A stretch of 64,000 nt of DNA. It comes from Methanoregula boonei 6A8 (lineage in GTDB: Archaea; Halobacteriota; Methanomicrobia; Methanomicrobiales; Methanospirillaceae). Of the stretch, positions 7,605-16,179 are shown in pieces. Positions within the stretch are counted from its first letter, which is position 1, and each line of letters opens with the position of its first letter. Location: the NCBI RefSeq assembly GCF_000017625.1, contig NC_009712.1:1922001-1986000 (forward strand), given 5' to 3'. The notes below the pieces were generated by a model, which saw nothing but the letters and a program-made list of their open reading frames with translations, ran no database searches and had not been told where the DNA came from. The position numbers and the translations under genes are program-made.

Positions 7605-8101
7605 GGTAATACTACTATGCACCTATAGGTGTTATAAGTGCCTGTAGGGGAGATAAACGGTCTGGATGGACCAAAGAGTTCCGAAAAAGTCCGCCCCACC
7701 CATCATCACGATCAGGGACCCCCCCCTTTTAAAAAAATCAGACACCCCCCTACCCCCCACATGGGGGTCTGCACAAAAAGAAGCCGGACCCTCTTGACCC
7801 AACGTAAAGGGGGACCCCCTTTGCATATTCCAGTTTCCCGACCTGCATTTCCACTGGATGCTCCGGTGAGAGGGGATTGGGGGTCCCCTTTTACTCAATG
7901 ATCAGGGGGTCCTCCTTGATCTGATCATAAAGGGGAGTCCCTTCGCGAAATTCGCAAATCAAAGGTACCCCCCTACCCCCCACGGGGGGGCCGCACGAAA
8001 AGAAGCCGACCCCCCATTGACTCAAAAAAAGGGGGCCCTACCCCCCGCTCATGATGGGGAGGGCCGGGTTGCCGGACAAAAAAAGATGGTGCGGCCCCGG
8101 G
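7605..8101. other. Intergenic region dominated by repeat element A
   Basis: 497 nt without a convincing gene. It contains very long C and G runs and two copies of an approximately 80-nt unit (7743-7823 and 7967-8047), described separately. No start codon with ribosome site leads into a sensible protein on either strand. The minus-strand promoter of the toxin-antitoxin pair must lie near 7610-7640. Confidence 0.6.
7716..8047. repeat. C/G-rich composite repeat element, cluster A
   Basis: Two degenerate copies of a unit start at 7743 and 7967 (spacing 224). The unit runs ACCCCCCTACCCCCCAC, then GG/TCTGCAC or CCGCACG, then AAAAGAAGCCGACC, TTGAC-CAA, a G run and CCCC. A leader GACCCCCCC-TTTT-AAAAAAA precedes copy 1, and a spacer box TTTCCACTGGATGCTCCGG lies at 7848. 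The same order of leader, unit, spacer box and unit recurs at about 29.33-29.66 kb, so this is a dispersed intergenic element rather than chance low complexity. Function unknown. Confidence 0.65.
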
Positions 8102-8992
8102 TTATGCAGTGGTTGTAGCGTTTGTCGTGCTGTTGTCCGATGACAGGGCCGGGGTTGAAGCCGGTATGATTGCCACGACATCCAGCGCGCCGTAGGGCTG
8201 GGTGGTGGACGCAGTCTGGACGAGCGTACCGTCGGAATAGATGCTCACCGTCAGGTTATCCCCGGAGCCATCGTTCTTGTTCACCGAGGCCGTGATGTAC
8301 CCACTGTTCGTCCTTGGGATCTGGTAGAACTGGTCCCCGGTGTTCGGATGCGCCTGCAGGCTGCCGGCCAGCTGCTGCAGGTTGCCGGGCGTACCCACGT
8401 TCCCCGAGAAGAGCTGGTCGTAGCTGACCTCCACCCAGACCCCGGTCTGCGGGATACGGGTCGGGGTTGGCGTCGGCACCGGGGTAGCGGTCGGGAGGGG
8501 TGTCGGGGTCGGAGTTAGGACAGGAATCGGGGTCGGGACCGGGGTGGGAGTCGCAATCGGGAGAATGGCCGCCGCACCACCGGGATGGAGGATCGCAAGG
8601 ACTCCGATAGTACCCGCGACCGCGATCACCGCCACCGCAATGATCAGGATAAAGGGGCGCATCTGGCCGCGTGTTGCCGCGCTATCAGGTGCGAGAGGGC
8701 CGGAGGATTCAGGAGGAAGGGTGCCTCCCGACTCGCTGATAAGGCCCTGGACCACCTTCTTTGCCTTCTTTGCATTCGCGTGACCGGGATCCAGGGCCAG
8801 GGCATGGTTGATGGACTGGAGTGCCCCTGAATAATCCCCGGTCTGGATCTGGGCAAGCCCCCGGTTGTTCCACCCCTCCGTCAGCTTCGGGTCAAGGACG
8901 AGGGCCTTATCGAAGGCGGCAATCGCGCGGCGAAAATCCCCCTTCCCGTACAGGGCCACACCTTCAGCAAACAGGCTCTCTGCATCTTCCAT
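8102..8992 (-). CDS. TPR protein with membrane anchor and extracytoplasmic C-terminal domain
   Basis: 296 aa from MEDAESLFAEGVALYGKG, the natural start of the first TPR. Two tetratricopeptide repeats (about residues 3-70; ALVLDPKLTEGWNNRG is diagnostic) are followed by a transmembrane helix (PFILIIAVAVIAVAGTIGVL, about 112-131). A long Pro-Thr spacer (TPTPVPTPIP...) then leads to a beta-rich domain beginning TGVWVEVSYDQLFSGNVG that likely lies outside the cell. In-frame codons further upstream would add a second hydrophobic stretch but lack support. Probable scaffold linking the cytoplasm and envelope; the partner is unknown. Confidence 0.8.
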   Translation of the reverse strand: MEDAESLFAEGVALYGKGDFRRAIAAFDKALVLDPKLTEGWNNRGLAQIQTGDYSGALQSINHALALDPGHANAKKAKKVVQGLISESGGTLPPESSGPLAPDSAATRGQMRPFILIIAVAVIAVAGTIGVLAILHPGGAAAILPIATPTPVPTPIPVLTPTPTPLPTATPVPTPTPTRIPQTGVWVEVSYDQLFSGNVGTPGNLQQLAGSLQAHPNTGDQFYQIPRTNSGYITASVNKNDGSGDNLTVSIYSDGTLVQTASTTQPYGALDVVAIIPASTPALSSDNSTTNATTTA

Positions 8993-9112
8993 GATGATAA
9001 GGGCAACCTGATCGGATATAGGGATTGTGACAGGAAGCAGGAACGGGACACCGGCCAAAAACAGGCAGGACCCGGCAATAACTTCATAAACTCAAAGCGA
9101 AGAGTTCACAGT

Positions 9113-9385
9113 ATGTCTCAAGACGATACCCCGGTCTCGCTTATCATCCCCACCGCGCTCGTCGAGAAGCTGGATACCATTGCCAAATTAAAGTACCTCA
9201 ACCGCGAGGACGTGATCATAGACGCCTGTGCCTACTACTGCCAGTTTTATGACATGAACAGCGAGCGGTTCCCCGAAACCATGCGGGGCGTCTTTTTCAA
9301 CCTCGCCCGCCACGATGACGAGTTCCGGGCGCTGCTCCGCAAGGTGGTCCAGGAGAACCCGGCCACAGAGAACAACAACCCGTGA
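9113..9385 (+). CDS. Small conserved-looking protein, unknown
   Basis: 90 aa, MSQDDTPVSLIIPTALVEKLDTIAKLKYLNREDVIIDACAYYCQ. The strand followed by two amphipathic helices at the N-terminus is reminiscent of ribbon-helix-helix proteins (SLIIPTALVEKLD...REDVIIDAC), so a small DNA-binding role is possible but unproven. No partner gene overlaps it. It is divergent from the TPR gene. Confidence 0.6.
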   Translation: MSQDDTPVSLIIPTALVEKLDTIAKLKYLNREDVIIDACAYYCQFYDMNSERFPETMRGVFFNLARHDDEFRALLRKVVQENPATENNNP

Positions 9386-9447
9386 ACGCGGGTGCATACC
9401 TTTTTTTCGCCCGGGACACGGGCAAGAGTTCTTAACCGATCCCGATC

Positions 9448-10725
9448 ATGGGTTCATTTATTGGAATGCCCACACGCCTGCCCCTGCGGTTCTTCGGGAT
9501 GTTTGCCCTGCTCTGCCTTCTTGTACCTGCGGCACTGGCAGTTTCACCCCTCTGGATCGTCAATGCCACCCCGGGCGAGAGCCTGTCTGCGGTGGCCATG
9601 GCACATGACGGTTCGGTCATCGTTGCCGGGGGAGACCAGCTGATTGCCATCTCCCCGACGGGTGAAAAACTCTGGGCCGGGTGGAGTGGCTCGCCCCTTG
9701 CGGTGAGCGCCGATGGCGGGTATATTGCGGCGGCCCAGGGCCAGCTTGTACAACTTATCTCGGGGCAGGGAATCCTTCTCTGGCAGCAGCCGCTGGGCGA
9801 AACGGTCACGGCCCTCTCCCTCTCACCGGATGCGGAGGTGATAGCAGCCGGCGGCGGGACATCGATCCAGTCCTGGTACAATTCGGGTGCCGGCATGGGA
9901 AAGAACACCACCGGAACCGTGCAGGATCTCGCAGTATCCCCGGAAAAGGATCAGATCCTGGTCTGCACCGCCGGGGCCCTGCAGAGTTTCAACCTCTCGT
10001 ATGTCCCCTTCTGGAATGACACAACCTTCAACCCTTCGGCTGTGGCAATCTCCGGTGACGGCACCGGAATCGTAGCCGTGAACGGCAACCGGGTACGGAT
10101 GTACCACGGTGGCGGGGTTCTGCTCTGGAACCAGGCATTCCCCGGGGGAAACATCATCTCCCTTGCCTATTCCAATGACGGATCAACCATTGTTGCCGGG
10201 CGGGACGACGGAACAGTTCTTGATATCGGGCGCAACGGGAACCTCATCTGGACCGGGACGGCCGGTGCCTGGGCAACGAGCGTGGCCGTTTCGGATAACG
10301 GCTCAACGGTTGCCACCGGCAGCATCGATAACCGGATCCATGTCTACGACGGACAGGGCACGCTCCTTGGGGAAGCTATTACCAAAAATCCGGTAAAATC
10401 CCGGTCGGTTGCCGTGAGCGGCGACGGCAGCCTGATCGTAGCGGTTGACAACACGAACGTGTACGGATTTTCGCGCAGCCAGTTTGCCACACCGGCCAAC
10501 CTGTCCGCGGCATCCACGCCGGCCATGGGAGGGACCACGAACACTACGCTCCCGTCCTCACCGGTAAGCACAACTCTTATGAGCACCCTCTCCGCGACTG
10601 CACCGGGGACCGCTCAGGGTGCGAGCCCGGCCCCTGCGGGAACCACCATGCCCGGGTTCTCCCCTCCCCTTGTCCTGTGTGCCTTTGCGGCCCTGGCCTT
10701 TGCAAAGGGACGCCTGCACCGGTAA
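9448..10725 (+). CDS. Exported beta-propeller protein with PGF-type C-terminal sorting signal
   Basis: 425 aa. A signal peptide (RFFGMFALLCLLVPAALA) is followed by about seven WD40/PQQ-like blades with recurring AVSxDG and GSTVATGSID motifs across residues 35-350. A Thr/Ser-rich stalk then leads to a C-terminal PGF, hydrophobic helix and basic tail (MPGFSPPLVLCAFAALAFAKGRLHR spans the end). That tripartite end resembles PGF-CTERM signals processed by archaeosortase and linked to lipid anchoring. It is probably a surface protein. The ATG at 9466 is an alternative start. Confidence 0.82.
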   Translation: MGSFIGMPTRLPLRFFGMFALLCLLVPAALAVSPLWIVNATPGESLSAVAMAHDGSVIVAGGDQLIAISPTGEKLWAGWSGSPLAVSADGGYIAAAQGQLVQLISGQGILLWQQPLGETVTALSLSPDAEVIAAGGGTSIQSWYNSGAGMGKNTTGTVQDLAVSPEKDQILVCTAGALQSFNLSYVPFWNDTTFNPSAVAISGDGTGIVAVNGNRVRMYHGGGVLLWNQAFPGGNIISLAYSNDGSTIVAGRDDGTVLDIGRNGNLIWTGTAGAWATSVAVSDNGSTVATGSIDNRIHVYDGQGTLLGEAITKNPVKSRSVAVSGDGSLIVAVDNTNVYGFSRSQFATPANLSAASTPAMGGTTNTTLPSSPVSTTLMSTLSATAPGTAQGASPAPAGTTMPGFSPPLVLCAFAALAFAKGRLHR

Positions 10726-10818
10726 GTGGCTTTTTTCCGGGAGTGCCCGGTCTCACCTCCCAAGGGTAGGGATATCCTTAAACCCCTCCTTTGCAAACCG
10801 GAAACCGGTGAACCTCCC

Positions 10819-11379
10819 ATGGAAAAAGTAACGCTCGGCCCGATGCCGTACCTGAGTGTCATGCCCACGGTCCTTGTGGGTGCAAACGTGAAAGGCAAAG
10901 CAAACTACATGACTGTTGCCTGGGCAACGGTCGCCTGCATGGCCCCCCCGATGCTCTGCGTGGCAATCAACAAGCAGCGGTACACTGCGATCGGGATCGA
11001 GGAGAACAAGACGTTTTCCGTCAACATTCCCTCAGCAGCCCAGGTGATCGAAACCGACCACTGCGGCCTTGTCTCCGGTACACACAAGGACAAGTCAACG
11101 GTCTTTACGTCATATTACGGAAAACTGAAGACCGCACCCCTGGCAAAGGAATGCCCGGTCAACATTGAATGCAGGCTCTACAACTCGGTGGACTGCGGGA
11201 GCCATCTCCTGTACGTGGGTGAAATCGCAGAGATCCATGCGGACAAGTCTGTCCTGACCGACGGGAAGCCAGACGTTGCGAAGATTGCTCCGATCGTGTA
11301 CTCGCAGGCCACCTATTTCGGTGTGGGAAAGGAGCTCGACAAAGCCTTTTCCGCAGGCAAGAAGTACCACTCCGCGTAA
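10819..11379 (+). CDS. Flavin reductase-like (flavoredoxin) protein
   Basis: 186 aa, standard for the FMN-binding split-barrel flavin reductase family. Signatures: MPTVLVGANVKGKANYMTVAW (substrate/FMN strand region), PPMLCVAINKQRYTAIGIEENKTFSVNIPS, and later HCGLVSGTHKDKS. Methanogen homologues reduce flavins or serve as flavodoxin-like electron carriers. The start is chosen at the ATG before EKVTLGPMPYLSVMP, preceded by a CCTCCC-rich leader. A longer frame from 10726 lies upstream but has no signal of coding. Confidence 0.88.
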   Translation: MEKVTLGPMPYLSVMPTVLVGANVKGKANYMTVAWATVACMAPPMLCVAINKQRYTAIGIEENKTFSVNIPSAAQVIETDHCGLVSGTHKDKSTVFTSYYGKLKTAPLAKECPVNIECRLYNSVDCGSHLLYVGEIAEIHADKSVLTDGKPDVAKIAPIVYSQATYFGVGKELDKAFSAGKKYHSA

Positions 11380-11419
11380 CGGAAACAACCCTTTTTTGCG
11401 GCCAGATCCCTGCCCGGCT

Positions 11420-11767
11420 TTAGCAGTTCACGTGCAGGATCGCGACAAACGGCCGCGGCTCCTCCTTGAGCAGATCGACGATATCCGGTGTGGGCCGGAC
11501 CACGGTCTCGTAGTGCCGGAATACATCCTCTGCATCGGGAGTAACGGGAAGATCCCCGTACTGGCCGGTCCCTATATAGAGGATCGCCGGCTGCTCGTGA
11601 ATCAGAAATCCCAGTTCCACGCCAGAAAGGGGCGTGTGGCCATAGGTGCTCTTGAGGCGCTTTGACGGTTTCTTGTGCCTTTTGGTCACGCTCCGGTCGG
11701 TATGGACCACCACGTCATGATCATACCGCACACCGTCGATCTCCACCCATCCGTTCCTGGTCTTCAT
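11420..11767 (-). CDS. Mth938-like domain protein (NDUFAF3/MTH938 family)
   Basis: 115 aa. The sequence WVEIDGVRYDHDVVVHTD, then SKRLKSTYGHTPLS and LIHEQPAILYIGTGQYGDLPVTPDA, fits the small MTH938/NDUFAF3 alpha/beta fold, which is widespread in archaea and used as a respiratory complex I assembly factor in mitochondria. The archaeal role is unknown. The ATG at 11767 is preferred over 11782 because family members begin with a short strand just before the WVEIDG block. It is convergent with the flavin reductase gene. Confidence 0.75.
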   Translation of the reverse strand: MKTRNGWVEIDGVRYDHDVVVHTDRSVTKRHKKPSKRLKSTYGHTPLSGVELGFLIHEQPAILYIGTGQYGDLPVTPDAEDVFRHYETVVRPTPDIVDLLKEEPRPFVAILHVNC

Positions 11768-12085
11768 ACGGCCCGAAAACACGTCCTCAAATCCACCATT
11801 TACTGCCGAACCATTTGAGGATATCCGAAGTACCGCTCAATAGTGCATAAGAGGCATCATACCTGCCCGGTGGAATCGGGTGGCATACCGCAGTCATCAG
11901 GGAAGCAGGGAGTTTCCGGCGGAACTGCGGACAGAAAACGGGGGTCTGCGGGAAACAGAAGTACCAGCCACACACCGGGATGCCGGGCAGAGCCTCGCCG
12001 GCCTGGCCGGTAACAGGTTATTTAAAGGGGGAAACAGTAAAAGAGCACTGAATCTGAGTATATCTGCTCTAAAGAGGGAGACCTG
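11768..12085. other. Intergenic stretch with promoter for a small membrane protein
   Basis: About 318 nt without a gene. The only clear signal is a TATA-like GTTATTTAAAGG near 12016, followed by an AT-rich run and the GAGGGAG ribosome site at about 12074. Open frames here on either strand have no recognisable content. Confidence 0.5.
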
Positions 12086-12235
12086 ATGCTTGTCAACCAT
12101 GCATACCTTTCGCTTGTGGTTCCGCCCCAGGATCGCGTCCTCCTTGCAGTCGCCCTTCTCACCATTGCCATTGTTCTTGCCTATTTCCTGGTAAAAGCGC
12201 TGCTGTACTCTGCCGAGCACGAATCCCAAATCTAG
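12086..12235 (+). CDS. 49-aa small membrane protein
   Basis: MLVNHAYLSLVVPPQ, then a single strong transmembrane helix (VLLAVALLTIAIVLAYFLVKALL) and a short charged tail ending ESQI. A good Shine-Dalgarno GAGGGAG sits 6 nt before the ATG and a TATA-like box is 60-70 nt upstream. A CCCTCTTTTT run follows as a likely terminator. Bitopic mini-proteins of this size often modulate a larger membrane partner. The MATE gene is next but convergent, so no partner is evident. Confidence 0.65.
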   Translation: MLVNHAYLSLVVPPQDRVLLAVALLTIAIVLAYFLVKALLYSAEHESQI

Positions 12236-12291
12236 GTTTTCCCTCTTTTTAACCTGCGGGAGGGGGATGGCTGCATTCCACCGTAGAGCGA

Positions 12292-13695
12292 TCATGCGTT
12301 CCGGCGGAGCCTGCGGATATATACCCGGGCCCAGGCATAGGCAACCAGGCTGCCAAGCGTGACACCCACCACCATGCCCCACCAGACCCCCCGTTCTCCC
12401 ATGCCAAGGACAATCCCGAACATCCAGGCAAAAACGGCAATAAAGACCAGCTCCCGCAGCACCACGATCGCAAGCGAGGTCATGCCCTTACCCACACCCT
12501 GAAAGATCGAAGTCGACATCATGCCCGGCGGGACAAACGGGTAAAAGAGGCACATAACCGAAAGGAATGCCGCAATCTCCGGGGTGAGATACGCGGTCTC
12601 TGATGAGTACGTAAAAACAGTCGCGATCTGGGAGGAAAAGAGCCAGGTGATCGCGCTGGTGCAGAGCGCAATGGCAAGTCCGAGCAGGATCGAGAAGTGG
12701 TGGATGATAGGGAGCTTATCAAAGTGCCGTCCCCCGTATGCAGCCCCGGCTACGGAAACGACCGCAAGGGCGATCCCTACGATAGGAATGACCGCAAACA
12801 TGACCAGCCTCCAACCCGCGGTGTATACCGCTACGGCGTCGGTGCCGGCAACCATCACGAGCATGAGGTTGACAAAGATCGAGAGGATCGCCATCATGAA
12901 AAATTCCGTGCTGGCGGGCAGGCCCACGCCAAGGATACCCATGGCCGTCTTTTTGTCCGGGACAAAACCATTCCATGAGAGCGAGACATAGGTGTCTTTT
13001 TTGACAAAGAACAAGTACAGGAGCACGAGGGCGACCATGACCTGGGAGATGATCATCCCCCATGCGGCACCGGCAATGCCCATGTGCGCCCGGTAGATGA
13101 GGATCGGATCGAGGATCATGTTGAGGATGGACGATGCGCCAAAGACATAGAAGGTCCGTTTCATGTCACCTTCGGCCCGGAGGATGGCACCAAGGATACT
13201 TGTGACAAGAAGGAGGAGGGTCCCGGCAAAGATGATCTGCCCGTACTCAAGGGCGAGCCCCAGGGTTGGACCGGCGCCAAACGCGATCAGGATGGGTCCG
13301 GCAAAGGCAAGCAGGAGCGCGGTCGTGACAACCGAGATCACGGTGATGATAACCAGGGAGTGGACAGCCGCACTGTCTGCCCCTGCACGGTCACCTGCCC
13401 CGATCCTCCGGGCAATAAGCGAGGCTGCCCCGGCGCCAAGGCCGTTTCCGAAGCCAACGAGCACCATGAACAGGGGAGAGACAAACCCGACCGCGGCAAG
13501 GGCATCCGGGCCAAGACCGGCCACCCAGATTGCGTTGATCAGGTTGTAGGTCGACATCAGGAGGATGACAACGATCATCGGGCCCGAGAGTTTCAGGATC
13601 GCCTTTTTGGGATCGCCGGTCAGGAGGGCAACGCCAAGTGTTGCCTGTACAGGGACCGGTTCCGGGGCCTTCCCTGTCGGGGAATCAGCGGACAT
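12292..13695 (-). CDS. MATE-family multidrug efflux transporter
   Basis: 467 aa with twelve predicted hydrophobic segments, as expected for MATE antiporters exporting cationic compounds against Na+ or H+. Typical blocks: PMIVVILLMSTYNLINAIWVAGLGPDALAAVGF at the N-lobe start, GAGAASLIARRIGAGD after TM2, and the C-lobe GLPASTEFFMMAILSIFVNL. The ATG at 13695 (MSADSPTGKAPEP) is chosen; an extension to 13749 adds only a Pro/Arg-rich stretch. It may be under the adjacent helix-turn-helix regulator, which is transcribed the same way and lies upstream. Confidence 0.9.
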   Translation of the reverse strand: MSADSPTGKAPEPVPVQATLGVALLTGDPKKAILKLSGPMIVVILLMSTYNLINAIWVAGLGPDALAAVGFVSPLFMVLVGFGNGLGAGAASLIARRIGAGDRAGADSAAVHSLVIITVISVVTTALLLAFAGPILIAFGAGPTLGLALEYGQIIFAGTLLLLVTSILGAILRAEGDMKRTFYVFGASSILNMILDPILIYRAHMGIAGAAWGMIISQVMVALVLLYLFFVKKDTYVSLSWNGFVPDKKTAMGILGVGLPASTEFFMMAILSIFVNLMLVMVAGTDAVAVYTAGWRLVMFAVIPIVGIALAVVSVAGAAYGGRHFDKLPIIHHFSILLGLAIALCTSAITWLFSSQIATVFTYSSETAYLTPEIAAFLSVMCLFYPFVPPGMMSTSIFQGVGKGMTSLAIVVLRELVFIAVFAWMFGIVLGMGERGVWWGMVVGVTLGSLVAYAWARVYIRRLRRNA

Positions 13696-13896
13696 GGCCG
13701 GTACCCCCGTTCCTTCCCGGGGACGCACAGCGCCGGCAGGACTGCCCAAAAAGACTGCCGGTGCCGGCCAAATGTCCAGTCAGAATGTTTTTTCACTCCC
13801 GGGAAATGGCACCGGAACAGGAGATCGCGGTGCCGGCTAGAAATCCTGACTAATAAGGGCTGGAGAGACCAAAAAAAGTTCCGCCGGATAGCGGGT

Positions 13897-14271
13897 TTAC
13901 GAGACGTAATCCCGGATCTTCCGGGTGAGCTCTATCTTGTGCCGGATCTCGGTCTCCTTTTCTGTCTGGATCTGCCCGACGATCTCCGCGATGGGCCGGG
14001 AAAGGGAAAAGATGTTCTGGGGCCTGCCAATCGCATCGGTCTTATCCAGCCGGCTTGCAACCCAGCCCCGTTCCAGGAGATACTGCATCGCAAGGCTGAC
14101 CTCGGGCTGGCGGAGATCGGCTCCCCTCTCGATATCCCGGGAGGAGGCCTCACCGGCGTAGGCAAGGAAGACCAGGACCTTTGCCACGATCCGGGGGAGA
14201 CCGACTGCGATCAGGGTGCCGGCAAACTCCTCTTCCCGTTCAGTGAAATACTGGACTTTCATTCCCGGCAT
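13897..14271 (-). CDS. Winged-helix transcriptional regulator
   Basis: 124 aa. The pattern GLPRIVAKVLVFLAYAGEASSRDIERGADLRQPEVSLAMQYLLERGWV is a TrmB/MarR-like helix-turn-helix, followed by a wing (DKTDAIGRPQNIFSLSRP) and a C-terminal helix for dimerisation. AT-rich promoter elements lie upstream (TTTATAAGA near 14330, read leftward). It is located directly upstream of the MATE exporter on the same strand, so local control of efflux is plausible but inferred only from position. Confidence 0.8.
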   Translation of the reverse strand: MPGMKVQYFTEREEEFAGTLIAVGLPRIVAKVLVFLAYAGEASSRDIERGADLRQPEVSLAMQYLLERGWVASRLDKTDAIGRPQNIFSLSRPIAEIVGQIQTEKETEIRHKIELTRKIRDYVS

Positions 14272-14368
14272 ACTTTTTATACACCCCTATTTCCATTATG
14301 TTAATTCTATTTTACATAACCCATTCTTATAAATATTGTGTTTATACCCCCTTGTATCTCCTGTACAT

Positions 14369-14557
14369 CTAACTTATCCGGGAGATCCGGACGACTATTT
14401 TGTCTCCCTGCTTTTTGAGTTCCACATTTATCTGGCGATCCCCGAACGCGATCCGGTGCTCGCCATATTTGCCGGCGGCAATAAGCCGCTGGAGCCGTGC
14501 CATGTCCGCACGGGGCATCCGACGGAAATCATCATCCACAAAAACAACTGTTGCCAT
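14369..14557 (-). CDS. Small protein, unknown
   Basis: 62 aa: MATVVFVDDDFRRMPRADMARLQRLIAAGKYGEHRIAFGDRQ and a basic beta-like end KIVVRISRIS. Codon use matches the neighbours. Charge alternation suggests a small folded alpha/beta protein. I see no family signature and no strong ribosome site, so this is a moderate call. Confidence 0.45.
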   Translation of the reverse strand: MATVVFVDDDFRRMPRADMARLQRLIAAGKYGEHRIAFGDRQINVELKKQGDKIVVRISRIS

Positions 14558-14771
14558 ACAACGGACGCTCCCGCGGGCATCCCGTTACCGGGACTGCCCT
14601 CTCAAAGGATAGTCTTTGTACGGGCACGTGTATCAACTTTCTGCGGAGATCGCGGCGCCTCTGCCTGGATTCCGTGGTTTTTCACCCGGTTTCTGGATTT
14701 AACGCGTCTTTGCGCTTTTTTATGAGGAAACATTAAATATCGTATCCCTGCATATGCCTATATGAATTACT

Positions 14772-15170
14772 ATGAGCAGGGAGAAGATCAAGGTCCCAGG
14801 CAATGTATACGAAGAACTGGTAGCGCTGGAGCGTGAGATCCACTTCACGCTGGACACCCAGGACACGGTAAAAAGGGCAGAAGACCGTGGGTATATGGCA
14901 GCCGCCAACTGGATCCGCAACAACGAGGAAGCGTACAAGGTCGGCTTCTCGTGGGGATTTGAACCCGCAGCAGAGGAGCCTCAGGGCATGATCCGGGACA
15001 TCCCCCAGCGCTCGGAACCGGTACAGAGGCGAACGGTTGCCCATCCGCCCCCCATCCAGGCAACCCGGCCCGAACCGCAGCCCCCGCGGACCCCCCAGAG
15101 GAGATCCTCATCCGGCAGCAGCACGGGCATTATTGCAGGGATCAAGAAGTGGATCAATAAGTACTTCTGA
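14772..15170 (+). CDS. Small protein with helical N-terminus and basic tail, unknown
   Basis: 132 aa. The N-terminal half (SREKIKVPGNVYEELVALEREIHFTLDTQD...RAEDRGYMAAANWIRNN) looks folded and helical. The middle (about 80-115) is Pro/Arg-rich and probably disordered, and the end GIIAGIKKWINKYF is an amphipathic helix that could touch membrane. An AT-rich promoter (CATATGCCTATATGAATT) precedes it. Unrecognised family. Confidence 0.6.
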   Translation: MSREKIKVPGNVYEELVALEREIHFTLDTQDTVKRAEDRGYMAAANWIRNNEEAYKVGFSWGFEPAAEEPQGMIRDIPQRSEPVQRRTVAHPPPIQATRPEPQPPRTPQRRSSSGSSTGIIAGIKKWINKYF

Positions 15171-15179
15171 TCACCGGTC

Positions 15180-15187
15180 TTTTTTTT
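15180..15187 (+). terminator. Poly-T terminator
   Basis: An eight-T run begins 10 nt after the preceding stop codon. Archaeal RNA polymerase terminates on such runs without a hairpin. Confidence 0.55.
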
Positions 15188-15257
15188 GCAGATACCGGGC
15201 AGGCAAAAACAACCTGTCCTGCAGCACTATCACTGACCCCGGATCCAGGAGGGACAC

Positions 15258-15605
15258 ATGGCACGCGAACTGACAGAAAAGGACCTCGCAATATTCAAAA
15301 AACTTGCTCCCGAATGCGACGATCTCACCTGCGGGGGATCAGGGCACCGGTTCCACGCGATCCTGCCCCCGGTCTCCAACCACTTTGCCGAGAGTGCGGA
15401 GGATTTTACTGAGCGGATCAGCCGGCTTTCCGATGAGGAACTGGCCTATATCACCGACAAGATCCTCACCGGCGAGGAGGGTCTTGGGTGCGTCGAGCCC
15501 GAGGATGCAGAAGCACTGGTAAAACTCGTCCACGACCGGATCTCCCCCGATATGGCAAAAAAAGTAATTGCCGCTTACGAGTCCGGCGGGGAATGCAACA
15601 CCTGA
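15258..15605 (+). CDS. Small conserved-looking methanogen protein, unknown
   Basis: 115 aa, MARELTEKDLAIFKKLAPECDDLTCGGSGHRFHAILPPVSNHFAESAEDFTERISRL; helical, acidic, with paired Cys (CDDLTC) near residue 20 that could bind metal or form a disulfide. A GGAGGG ribosome site precedes the ATG at good spacing. It is followed 24 nt later by the HEAT-repeat gene in the same direction, so the two may be cotranscribed. No function recognised. Confidence 0.7.
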   Translation: MARELTEKDLAIFKKLAPECDDLTCGGSGHRFHAILPPVSNHFAESAEDFTERISRLSDEELAYITDKILTGEEGLGCVEPEDAEALVKLVHDRISPDMAKKVIAAYESGGECNT

Positions 15606-15629
15606 TCCCGGGTTAATTCCTTTTTTCGT

Positions 15630-16103
15630 ATGGCCGATATTTCCACCCTGCTTGCCGGTCTTGGTTCCACTACGGTAAAGATCCGGCGCACGGCCGCTGC
15701 GGCCCTTGGCCGGTCCGGCAACCCGGAGGCAGTCATGCCGCTTGTGCAGGCGCTTTCTGATCCCCATCCTGCCATCCGGATCGAGGCCACGCTTGCACTG
15801 GGAAGGCTGGACGACGCACGGGCTGTCCCGGGGCTTGTGGTTGCACTCTCCGACACCGATCCCAGGGTCAGGGCAGGGGTGGTTGCTGCCCTTGGGCGGC
15901 TTAAGGACAAAAGCGCAGTGATCCCCCTTACCGCGTGCCTCTCGGACCGCGACGATCGGATCCGGGCCGGGGCTGCAGAAGTACTGGGAAAACTCGGGGA
16001 CCGGCGGGCTGCTACGGCGCTTGCCGCGGCCATGCACGATCCCTTCGAAGAGGTCAGGGAAGCGGCAGGACGGGCGATTGGCCGGCTGCAAAAGAACAGG
16101 TGA
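15630..16103 (+). CDS. HEAT-repeat (PBS lyase-like) protein
   Basis: 157 aa made almost entirely of five 31-residue HEAT repeats with the pattern AAAALGRSGNPEAVMPLVQALSD, then VPGLVVALSDTDPRVRAG, IPLTACLSDRDDRIRAG and ALAAAMHDPFEEVREAA. Such short HEAT solenoids act as protein-binding scaffolds, for example in tetrapyrrole or cofactor enzyme handling. The client is unknown. The start is the ATG before ADISTLLAGLGS. Confidence 0.88.
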   Translation: MADISTLLAGLGSTTVKIRRTAAAALGRSGNPEAVMPLVQALSDPHPAIRIEATLALGRLDDARAVPGLVVALSDTDPRVRAGVVAALGRLKDKSAVIPLTACLSDRDDRIRAGAAEVLGKLGDRRAATALAAAMHDPFEEVREAAGRAIGRLQKNR

Positions 16104-16179
16104 GCCGGGCCAGGTCCGGCCCATGATTTTTTAATCCCGTACCATCTTACCTACTGGTATCTCCCAAGGAGTGCGTACC

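Noticed and set aside
8440-8580. Apparent tandem DNA repeat rich in GGGGTCGG/GGGGTTGG
   Set aside because: This is the coding sequence of the Pro-Thr linker of the TPR protein; the repetitiveness comes from repeated PT codons.
13084-14304. A 406-codon open frame antisense to the MATE gene and its regulator
   Set aside because: Composition is Arg/Gly/Asp/His-rich noise typical of the complementary strand of GC-rich genes. The MATE and winged-helix proteins opposite are unmistakable.
14940-14975. T-arm-like GGGGATTTGAACCCGCAGCA resembling a reverse-strand tRNA 3' half
   Set aside because: It lies inside a convincing coding region (14772-15170), and no matching acceptor, anticodon stem or D arm exists on that strand.
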